Of a DNA stretch of 64,000 bases, positions 25,001 through 37,000 are shown piece after piece. Source of the stretch: Micropterix aruncella (lineage: Eukaryota; Arthropoda; Insecta; Lepidoptera; Micropterigidae); the NCBI GenBank assembly GCA_944548615.1, contig OX155963.1:19400261-19464260 (forward strand). The letters run 5' to 3'. The first letter of the stretch is position 1, and each line of letters begins with the position of its first letter. Under the pieces are notes generated by a model. It did no database searches, was not told where the DNA came from, and worked only from the letters and a program-made list of their open reading frames with translations. The position numbers and the translations under genes were made by a program.

Positions 25001-28000
25001 CTCGCGGAGCACCTTGCTGCTGCCTCGTTGTCTGGCGGATTTCTGCCATGAACGCAGGGCACCTCCTGTTGTTTGCGGGGTGATCCGCCCCGCAGTTGCC
25101 GCATGTTGCTTTGACTGTCTTTGGTCTCGGACAGTTTTTGGCTGCATGCTCCTCGCCGCAGCAGACACAGACTTGCGGCCGGTGACAGTTGTGGCTGCTG
25201 TGGCGGAATCGCTGGCATCGGTGGCACTGTTTGGGGCCCTTTCGTCCCCTCCAGGACTCCACTGTGACCTTTATGTGGTGTAGGTCCGGGAGCTGGAACA
25301 CCTCGCGCCAGCGATCTGTCTTCCGGAGGACGACATGAAAAAGGGGTCGCCGCCCCCCGTGGATCATCTTGACGTATGTGGCCTCAAAGCCATGGGCGGC
25401 TAGACCCGAGATGACCTCTTCGGACGTTGTCGATTCCGGGAGGCCACGTATTGCAATTTTGGCATCCTTCTCAGCCGGCGCGGTGTAGGAGTGCCACGCG
25501 ATATTGCCGAGGGAGTGCAGGTAGTCCTGTACGGCGCGGTATTCAGCGTCGTCCGCCGGGCGAAACCGTAAACCTCCACTTATTGGCCCCACGATAGGCG
25601 CTCTCCCCAGCCTTGCGTGAAGGGTGTTTAGGTGGACGGTCCAGTTGTCCAGCTTCTCCACTATAATGGGCTGTGGACGTGGCGTCGGCTTCGGTGGCTG
25701 GGATGACTGCGTGGGAGGTGTCAGTGAGCGCGGCAGCGGCGAGGGGCTCTTCCTAGCCGCTAATTCAGCATAGGACGGCCCGCTCGCCTGCTCGCCGCGC
25801 GCATCCTCGTTGTCCGAAGGCGGCGGCGTCAGGAGGGCTTCGCAGCCGTCGGCTCCAAACGAGCCGGCCCGACGGCGCTGCGAATCCCTTTCTAGCTCGG
25901 TGTCGGGAGACGCGGGCTCTCTTTCGCGTTTCTTTGGAGTGGCAGGTAGTAGCAGCGGCATATCTCGACCTCTAGCTACAGGTGAGCTATAGGCCATGGT
26001 CTCTTCAGCAGCGTCGACGAAAGACTGCATTTCCGATATGTTCACTTATAAAGTAAAAAAAATATAAAAGTCCACAGCTCGTACACAAAACTCGTATTTC
26101 TACTAATTACGCGCACGAACTGGTCGCTTAGGTGAACTGGAGATTCACTCGACGGCACGGAGAATACAAGAACAGGCTGGAGCAAAGCTGCACAGCGAGA
26201 ACTCGTAGCGGCTATATTCAGCGCGGGCGGCGGAGCGGAGCAGGCGACCGTTCGAGACGGACGCCGGGCACTGAATCTCGATTATAAATAATTCCACCAA
26301 ATCACTAGGGTGAATGGATTCTGCCGTTTGACATCTCGTGCTAATAATGCGCTCAGCGCCATCTGTGGTCATTTCAGTCAACTACTCTTATACATCGGTA
26401 TTTTACCCAGAGGTACTCAACTCATATGTAATTCCTTTCTTTTATTTCAGGAGTGGACGAGCTGATGAAAGGCGCCGGCAAAGATGCGACGCAACTATTC
26501 GATCAAATCCACCCGTGGGTCAACTACGAGTCGCTCCTCTCCAAATGCCTAATCGGACCGCTGAAACAGGACCAAATCTCCGCCGAAGAGTTCTCCAAAT
26601 TTCTATTCCCGAACCAATCGAAATCGTCGGAGAAGCTGCAAGAACCACAACGCGTGCAGGACTTGATGCGGAAATCAATGGAGAACCTAGCGTACTGCAT
26701 AACTCCCGTACGAAAAAAAGTGACCAGCGTAACAAAGTCGTCGTCAAACAGTGAATTTAACACGAATAAGAGTTCGAGTGATACGACGCTGAATGCCAGT
26801 GCGAAAAAGGACCAAAAATTTAACATGCCAAGTAAAATCATACAGACTTTAGTGAATTCCAGTGATTTATCCGTTTCGATCACACAGAAATCGAGCTCGC
26901 CGCCTTATAAAACCGAACCGCCTACGATCATAAGTGAAATTCCGAAAGTGGTAATCACCGAAGCAAATTCAATAAACTCGTTAGACTCAATAAACTCTGT
27001 TAGCTCTTATACGGAAATACCAAAATCGCCCGTTCACCAGTTACCAAACTTACCGAAATTCGATTGGATTCAAAAGTCGATAACGCTAACTCTTATATTT
27101 TACACGAAGCAATTGTGCAATCCCCAGATTTATATGAATTATTTATCCCTAGATAAACCTTCCGTTAACGTATGTTTTATATACGACGGTTACAAGTATA
27201 GCTTCCTCTTCGATTTGACTGACGTCGTCAAATGGCCTTGTGAAGTGGTTGTGAGTCACGAGAGTGGCAAAATTGAAATACACTTGCAAAAAACTGTAGC
27301 AAAAATATGGCAGACTTACGGCTTGATAGAGAAGACTTCGATAGAGCTAGCGCCGCCGTACTCGGAAGAAGACTGTGTAAGATGTCAAGTCGTTGATAAG
27401 TGGAAAGTGTCCCATAATACGTACTTAATCGTAATTAAAAGTTTAGAAATGGAATATTTAACATTTCCTATTGGATATCATCTGAGAGTATTCTGTGATA
27501 AACCAGGTAACTATTATCTACTAACTTTTATCTATTATCTACTATCTAACTAACTATAATATTATTATTTAAAATAACTAATATCGTCGTTGCGCCGACC
27601 AAACCTGCTATGTGTCAAATTTAAAATTTGTTGTTGTAATGTGTTAAATGTACACATAGCCTTTTATCTGGACCAGTGCTGATAGCAGATTTGGTTGTTG
27701 TGCTGTGGCATGATTTTGGCCCATCAGAACATAGCAAAAATGCGCCAGTCGTCGCATAGCAGTTTTTCCCATCATTCTGTATCCAAAAGTTATTTTCTTA
27801 AAAAAGTGCACAGCAGGTTTGGTCGGCGCAACGTCGATATATAATATTATATTAATATTATAATATTATAACGTCGATATATATTAATATATAATATTTT
27901 GTATTTGGATTTATTTTATAATGATTTTCTAATACTTTTATTATTAAACTTTATTATTTAGATTTTTTAAAGATTATTTTGTGCTTTTTTTGTTATAAAT

Positions 28001-31000
28001 TTACTATAACAAGTTTTTACTATCTTTTTTCATAAAACATTTTTTTGTCATTTTTTAAAATAACATCATAAAATTGTCATTTTACTTGGAACAGGCGCTG
28101 CCTATTTAGGAGTGACGCAAAATCATTGTGTAAAAATAATTTCTATATATTTTTTCAATAAATAAATAAATAAAAAAATACGTGTGGCACTCGGGGACTG
28201 CCGCGGTAAAGCTATTGCATAGCATTTTTAACAACTTATGCAGTTATAATTATTTATTTATTTTATTTTTTCTGATATCAGATAACTGCGCTCTATCGGA
28301 AAACGTTGAAATTATTCCGAATCATTTGCGGCTGCGAAAGCACGAATAGAGCGCCGCGCCTAGAGTCTTCCGATAGAGCGCCGCGCATGAATTTTTTATT
28401 CGATAAAGCAAAAAAAAAGGATTATTCGAAAAAAATCGTAGATAAAAAGATAGATAATTAAATTATCTTTAAGATGGTGCAGGTTTCATAATAATACGCC
28501 AGATAGTATTTGCGTAGTAGTCGTTTTTGTGTTCGGTTAGACCTAATTTCACAAATTAATTACACTATGTAATATAAACAAAATCTAAAATATTCAAAGC
28601 TAGGAATATTAGGAAAATGTTCTTGTTTAACATATATTTCTCTCGAATCGTAAGCAGTACTCGTTTAGACGTAATTATCAGTTTAAAATCATTAATTTTC
28701 GTTAAGAAATTTCTTCATTCGGTCGCCGCGCTGGCCTAGGGCCCGCGATAAAAGCTATGCAATAGCTTAAAAATAAAATAATAAATAAAATAGCTACAGT
28801 GGAACCTCTCATAACAAGTATAATTCGTTCCAGACTCTTACTCGTTAAGCGAAACAATTTTTCCCATACTGAGAGGTGCGAATTAGTTGCCATGAGGAAT
28901 TACTCGTTATGAGAGGTGCTTGTTATGAGAGGTTCCACTGTAGTTATTTTATTATTATTGTTATTATTAGTGTATTATTATTATATTATACTAATAACAG
29001 TAGCAGTGTAAGACTGGTGTGTTTAGATCACTTGCACTTGTTTTTAAAGTTGTGAGAGTTTTGCACTAAGAAAAATGTCCCAGTTGTTTTTAAAGCTGTC
29101 GGCAAAACAGCACTTATTGCTTCCTCTGGCATTGCATTCCAAGCATGCACTACACAAATTGTCAGAAAGTGTTTCTTGGGGTTTGATGCTGCAATTGCCT
29201 TATTCAACTTCAACGAGTATACATGTTCATGGTATACATGTTTAGGAGGGTGAAACTATCAATTTATTGTCCTACTCCCTAGGGAAGAAATAATCTGATT
29301 CTTCCTCGTCCAAATCTTGAACTACGTCAAACATCCGAACTACGTCGGAATTATTTGCTACAATAAGCTACCCTCTAGTATCAAAAAAATATGCCGCGAA
29401 GGAAAAATGCTCCAATTTACAAATAAACTCAAATTATATCTCATTGAAAGAGAATTGTACGACATTAACGATCTCTAAAAACTGTATGCATCTCGACTAT
29501 ATCTCTTTCTGTTATAAGTTTTTTAATCGATTTTCAATTTGACTAAAATGTATTGACTATTTCTATTATTAGGTAGGCACATATTAATTATATCTTGACT
29601 ATTTTTATTTGCAATATAATCACAGACATTTATTTTACTTTTTGACAATCATCACATTTTTTTTTGTTATTTTTGACATTACATTTATTAATTTTATACT
29701 AAAAAAACCTATTTTTATCGGTATTTTAAAAAAATAATTATGCTCATTATAACCTTTTTTTCTCATTACATTATTCATTATATTCAATGTAATAGAATCA
29801 CTACTTATTGAGTTAATTTCTACATATCTTCTCTATATACATCTCTATAACTTTCTACATATTTTACTCTGTGTTTTTTATCTGGTAAACTAAAGGGTGA
29901 GACTCGATTTAATTCTACAATATTACCTTCTTTATTCTTACGAGTAACCTTTTATGTTTTGATTATTAATAGAAGAATTTGACCATTAATGAAGAATTCA
30001 ATCATATCACGGCCAAATGTAAATGTAATACAACTGTCTATACAACTATGTATTAGTTTTTAGGACAATAAATTACTTGATTTTGATTTTGACACACAGA
30101 CAGACTTCCATCTGGAAATAGTCTTAATCGTCTCGGGGGAATTTTTGAGTTGATAGAAAAAATGTATATGAGTTGATGTCATCTCTATTAATTTCATGTT
30201 CCACGGTTGAATTTCTTTTGATAAGCAATATAGAATGGCGTCATCTCGTATACAATATTTTCTCTAATAATTCAAAAATCAACCCTCAGCTCTTCCGCTC
30301 ACCTAACGATTTTTATGTATGTCTTATGTATTTCAGATTGTCCTGTTCGTTCGTACACACCCGTCCCGCCCAACCTGAACGCAGAACAGAGGCCGAACCT
30401 TTTCACCCCGGAATGTTTCTGTCTCATGGTGAAACGTTACGATAGCGGAATCGTCAGCTCTTGGCTTACGGATCTGACCATTGGAGATGTCGTGAAGATC
30501 AGTAAACCGCTGGGAACATTCGCACTTACAAAGGTATTTTATTTTCAAATGTGTTGCCCTAAAGATTTTTACTGTGTTGATTTGTGGAAGTTGATTATGG
30601 CTGTGAGTGAGATTAAAAAGAGAAACATTAAATGTAAAAACATACCTGTAAATAAAGTAATGAGACTGTTAGCGTAGCATTTGATCTGACAACACTGTTG
30701 GCTTACCCTTACGTTTGTAGATTTATGTACATCAAATAACTCAATATAATATTATCTCTAGTACGTAAGACTGATGTAAATCTGTTGTTTTTTCAAATAA
30801 AGAGAAAAAAAAATAAGAAAATTAAACCCTAGATCACCGCGCAGGGCTGGTCCAGTCTATTCATAAAAGGGATAAACTATATAGTAAAGTCGAAAAACTC
30901 CCAAGTAATGTTTCATTAATAAGTCCCTTTAAAAGATACCGTAATGTCTGCACAAAATTAATAACAGCTGCTAATTATTATAAACAAAAACTACAATCGG

Positions 31001-34000
31001 AAAACAATGATATTAAAGTATATGGAATATAGTTACAGACTTGAGTTATAGAGAGAAGACAAATTCAGGTATAAGCGAACTGGTCATTAATAATGGATTA
31101 ATAATAGAAAATGTCAACATTGCAAACGAATGAAATAAATGTTTCTACAGCATTAGGAATAATCTTGCTGACAAACTATGTGATAAATTAAATTTATTAG
31201 AAGCTGAATTAGCCGAGGAAGCGAATGGGTCTATTTATTACTCAACCATTGTTCAAATTAACAATAACCACAAAACAAGAGACTTATAAAGTCATGAAAA
31301 ATATAAAAACAAATTCTGCTTGTGGCCCAGATCTGATGTGCCAAAATTCTTAAAAAATATGCCGAATATTTAGTAACTCCGCTTAATCATTTATTTAACC
31401 CGGTCGCTCCGTAACATCCCTTGGGGGACCAAAAACTGAAGTTTAGTAAATGGCATATTCCCCAGCAAACTCAAAGAAGCAAATGTTACCCCCATTTTTA
31501 AAGCTGGACAGAAGTCTGATCCCTCAAATTATCGACCGATATCAGTACTTAATGTTCTAGCCAAAGTTTTGGAAAAAATAGTAAATACTCAACTCTGCAA
31601 TCACCTGGAAACCAATCACATGCTCTCTAAAAACCAATACGATCTCAGATCAAATATTCCCATATTTGATCTGAGATCGTATTGGTTTTCGGCTGCTACC
31701 GAAAACGAACCGATCCGAATGGAACTGCATATTTGTGAAACAGGCCTAACGTAGGACTAGGTGCGGGTAGGATGACTGGTTACCGCCCTGGTATGTAGGG
31801 AGAACACCTGTTGCCGTGCCTTAGAAACAAGATATTTATAGAAAGAAAGAATGAAACTGATAGTTGATGAGTCTTACGCCTTGTCCATTTGCACTGGCTA
31901 CATGTTTCCACCCTTAAACAAGAAATAATCGATTTTATTCTTTGTTTCAGTTACAAAACACACTTAGGCTGTATTTGATCGCTGCTGGTACAGGGATCAC
32001 ACCAATGTTATCATTGATTCAATTCTCGCTGAGCAGAAGAAACCCAAATTGGTATGTTATCAGATAATAATTTAAAAAATATTTATCAGAATAACACCCT
32101 GTTTAACCCGTCGGATGCCAACAAGGCCTATAGGCATTTTGCGTCGTTTAACAGATCCGCGCGTAACCGTTTCGGCCGGCCCCCATATATTTTAGATAAA
32201 TATATTATACTAGGTAACAAGATAAATATACTAGGTAACAAGAGGGAATTCATGAAAAAACGTTATTTATATATTTATTTACAAAATTGACCAAAAACAA
32301 GTGGCGCAGTTTCTTGTGCCCAAAGGCTAGCTTTTGACCGGTTAAACAAAATAATTTTACCCTTATTTCCTACAATGTAGTCCCCTTGATAATATTAAAA
32401 CACACTGCTCCCAGGGATTCTACCATATTGGTAAATATTTCTAGAACTGTGTCACTAACCCATGACGAGGAAGTCTCTTTGGATGCTTTTTACACTTTTT
32501 AAATTTTGTAAATTTCTGATTTCCTTTTTTTATATTTCCTTTAAATTAGGTTTTTATACAAGGTGAGTTTTTAATTAGTGACATCCTTGTAGTGGGTGAA
32601 TCAGTACGACAAACTAAGCAAACTGCTTGTGGAAATTGGTGACGGGTTATGAAGGTATCTTTCCTATGAGAATACCAAACGTAAAAATTCTTGAGTAGAT
32701 CCCGGGCAACCCAGTAAATCGACGCCGAGACAAGACATCCTGTTAAAAAAGATTTATTTGTGTATCTGGTGAGACGTGAAGGGTGTACTTTATTAAGGAC
32801 TCCTGGAAACTAGTCTGACGGTGACTCCGGAACGCTACAGCTGACAATTGAACAAACTGAGTGAATAACTTGATCAAAAAAGGTCATTTACTAGGCAAGA
32901 AAGCAGGCAAGTCTTACTGCTGCATGACAAAGCTCAACCTTACCTTGCTCGCGCGACTCAGAAGACCCTCTTAAATTTGAGATGGGAATTTCTCCCACAC
33001 TCGGCAAATTCACTAGACTTGATCCCATCCGACTACCATTTGTTCCAGTCAATACCGCGCCTTAGTGGATAAGCAGCCCAAAATGCTTGAAGAAGTGCTT
33101 AAATTCGTCGATGACTTTTTTGCCTCAAAAAATTAAAACCTGAAAGATTCTTTCGCGTCGAAATTTGCATGTTACCATAGAGATGGCGCAGAACACGATG
33201 GACATAATTTCTATGATTGAATTCGTTGTCTTCTATTTCTTTATGTTAGTAAATTTTCTGAAGAATCTGTAAAAAGTAAATCATACACCTAATAATAATG
33301 GAAAATAGATGATGCGAACGAGCCGTCTGTTGGAGCGGATAGTAAAATGAACGATCATATATTTTCCCGAACAAAAACTGCCTGACGAACATAAAACTCT
33401 CTGAATTAATTTGAAAACATTTCGTCCGGAATAAGATTATGCCGCTTTATGTTCGATTGGTAGTTTTATACTGGAAAAGTGACAACCATTCATTTTATAT
33501 TCCGCTCTAACGTATTACCCTATCTTGCTCGCAAGAACTAATTCAAAGTTTAGTTCATGAAGAAACAGTGCGTGGTTTTCTAAATAAATTCATACATTAT
33601 ATTCAAACAGCTTGGTCAGACTTTTTTTTAATGTAGAAATGTCACTTATAATCTGAAATATCAACATCTTTAAATGCCAATTTCTCAACCTTTTAAAATA
33701 TCTCTTGTTTCACTTTCAGTCGCTTCGTTTCACTACTATTTTTCAACCGCACAGAAGAAGATATTTTATGGAGGGATCAACTGACCCAGCTAGCCAATCA
33801 GGATCAAAGGTATGAAACCATAAATCAGCAGTCTCACTCCCCCTTACTTCTCCCTATACAAAACAAGAACATTATTGAAATTTAATCGGTCATTTTGAAA
33901 ACAACATAAGTACCAAACGAGGAATTTTACTAGTGATATTAAAAACTGTTTTTTAAAATTAATATTACACATTGTTTTACTATTTTTAAATTAAATGCAT

Positions 34001-37000
34001 TATTACATTAACATAAGATTTACATCTTAAAAAACAGTGAAAAATGAAATACTTTGCTAGAAAAAAAAAAGAAAATGTCTGTTTTGTTTTCAATAGTTTT
34101 GGTTTCAAATAAACAACCTTGTTTTAAGTGGTCCGAAAAGAATAGGCGAACCCGTCACCCCAGGCTGGTATAACAATATGTGATCGTTCTTTCAGCTGTG
34201 GGATGATCGTAGACTTAGACAATGGACTTTCAACTGTCTAGCTCCGCCAACTAGCTCGCGAGAGACCAACCCTTACCGCCCGGCACCTGGTTGTTAACCC
34301 AGCGGGCAGACCAAGCGCCCTCGCTACCAGTTATGGCCAGATTTCTCCGGCCTTCCGACTGGTTACAGGTTCGAAGTCACTTGCGCGATTCTCTCCCTAG
34401 TGTAGCGGTGATCGGTGTTCAGCGAATCTATTGCGGACCCCGGCTTTCACCCGGTGTCGGATAGCCGAATGGTCGTTTCAAGAGCGGCTGCCACCAGTTT
34501 AACAACCGCCACCGATCTAAAGGAAACAAAGCCATTTTCAGACTCCTCCGACAGTCGGAATGCACAGTTGATTGGCTGATGCCGCACTGTGCGCAGACCG
34601 TCCAGGAGCGCCCAAAGAGCGATTCCTGGGGAACTGGCCCGCATGCCATTTGTCCTACCCGGGCTCGAACTTCTGCGAGGAGGCTGCCGGATAGGTGTTG
34701 ACCCGTGAGTTTGACCGACCCTCACGCATAGTGGCTTAGTGGCAAACTACAACAGGGCCCATTAGCTCCCTGTTCAAATTTGTACAATTGACTATCAGAA
34801 ATTCACATGACGGTCGTTAGTCCGGAGTCCGCTGTTCACCCCCAGAAGTGTAATAATTGTATTATGATTGGCCGACTCTGGTCGGTGAATTCCATGGCAG
34901 TTCCGTTTCTATTTTATTTTTTATTTTAATTTATAGCAAATAAAACAGTCAATTTTCTTATTTCATTTTTATTAACTTTCATATTTTGATTACAGCGTAG
35001 ATTAGGTTTGGTTAGTTTTTAAGAAAGCATTCAATTAAAACTACATTTTTGAAACGCATAATCAATAGGAGTGTTATCAAAATGGCTCGGAAATTGAGGC
35101 GGCATTTGTACCATCAATTACGTAGTAGTAGTAGTAGTAGTAGATAGAGTGGGAGGCTTGTTTCCAGCCCTTGATGTCACCTAGATCTGTAAGGTCTTTT
35201 GTAACTACCCACTATGTGGTTAGGTCAAAGGTCAGCTAGTAGCCCGGTACTTCTTACCAGTCCAAGTAGATCACTGACCTTCAAGTTGGGCAGATCGCTG
35301 GGTTCGAGAAAGGCTCGTCCCAGTAAACTGTGTCTTTTGGCGGCGAGCCCTGGACAGCGACCAACAACGTGTATGCTGTCTTCAGGTTCCTCGCCACATA
35401 TTCGGCAGTCCTTGCTCTCGGTCAAGCCAAGGTTGAATAGATAAGCTCTAAGGGTCGTGTGTCCGGTGAGGAGACCGATAGTGGTTCTAAGGTTCTTCTT
35501 GCTCATGTCAAGTAGGGCCTTGGTTTTCTTCTGTAGTGGTTGCTCCATCATGGCTTTTGCCTGGCGACATCCCTGGCTTTGTTTCCAGGAAGCCCGATGT
35601 TCCTGCTCCTAGCAGTCCCTGATGATTTTCTTACCTGTAGCGAAGGGGACCCCTACAACTGGCTCCACTGGGCATTCCAGTGTGCCCAGTTTTGCCAGTC
35701 TGTCGGCCTCTTCGTTGCCGGGTATGCCTTGGTGACGCGGTATCCATATTAGGGTGATTTTGTTGGATTTTCCCAATTCGTTGAGCTCCTGCATGCAGTC
35801 CCAGACCACAGAGGATTCTGTGGTGGCTTTAGCCAGAGCGTCCAGTGCTGCTCTGCTGTCAGAGCAGATGAGGATTTGTCTGTTTTTTACCTCAAGTCGA
35901 CTTTGTAGTTTTATGCATTCCAATATGGCAGAAACCTCGGCTACCATCAATTACGTAACTTTTATGCTGTTTTTGATTGGATACCTATGCTGGATGGTTT
36001 TTATTACCCAAATCCAAAGAAAACAAATAAAGAGTTCGTGGGGTTTTGAAACGACCGATTCAATTATGAAACCTATGCAAATTTGAATTAGGTTAGATTG
36101 TACTTACTGCTCTGTCAAATAAAGTACACAGCTTGTACATAAGTGGACGTTTTAAATTATAGATTCCCGGTATTTATTTCACAGTATAAGGCAATGTATA
36201 TATGTAAATGCACTACCGCTCAAAAGTATTTGAGCACCCGCATTTTATTTTACTGATTATATAAAAAAGTATATTTATACAATTCTTTTGAATAATTCCC
36301 CAAAGTGCCAATGAAATTCGGGAAAGTGCATTGGCACTTCGCGATATCAATATGTCACTCATAAATCAAATTTGTTTAAGCACACTATTATCTAGTAGAT
36401 CATAATCTCTATAATAAAGGTATCGGACATTAATGAAAGTTGAGGTATAGTTTAGGTTTAACCCCTCAAGCCCCGAGTGGCCAATATCGGCCACAAAATG
36501 ATTCAGAGTGACGGGCCCGTTTTCATTTTATTTTAATTTAATGTGTTTTATTTTATTATGTTTTATTATGTTAATATGTTTTATTTTAATTATGGGTACA
36601 GTGGTTTGGCAGTAATTAATGTTTTGGTGAAACAGTGTCATAATTCATTTTTTTTACTAATTTTTACTAAAAATTTTTGGGACGTCAACTTGTCAATCGG
36701 CTGAGGGGCCGATGCCTGAAGGGTTAAGGAAGAATTTATTAATTTTATTATACGTAGCCTTAATTATATTTTCTTATTCTTATTTAGACAAACAACGCTT
36801 AAATAAGCTTTAATAAGGTAATATGATTAGGGTTACCTTCAATAAAATAAATAAATTATTCCCAAAAAAAAAATAACTACTTTTTTATACCTGAAATTAT
36901 ATTGCTGTCCGATACCTTTATTATAGGGATTAGTGTCTACAAGGCAACAGGGCGCTTAAATGAATTTTGACAAACAAGCGATATAAATGCACTTCGGGGA

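Larger units (their letters stand above)
21538..26275 (-). mobile_element. Full-length Jockey-clade LINE in Ncb5or intron 3
   Basis: A 4.74-kb non-LTR element flanked by a perfect 13-bp duplication, tctcgattataaa at 21525-21537 and 26276-26288. On the minus strand it has a 5'UTR, ORF1 with zinc knuckles, ORF2 with AP endonuclease and RT, no RNase H, and a short 3'UTR ending in repeated GATTT. This layout and the 'APWYVRNATLERDF' C-terminal motif fit Jockey. Its GC content is far above the flanks. One frameshift in ORF2 probably kills this copy. Confidence 0.93.

Noticed and set aside
24611..25283. Additional long frames on both strands across the Jockey ORF1/ORF2 region
   Set aside because: Shadows of a GC-rich coding element; the zinc-knuckle and endonuclease frames explain the sequence.
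34728..34790. tRNA gene suggested by an A-box-like 'tggcttagtgg'
   Set aside because: No cloverleaf or proper B box; it belongs to dispersed family D.
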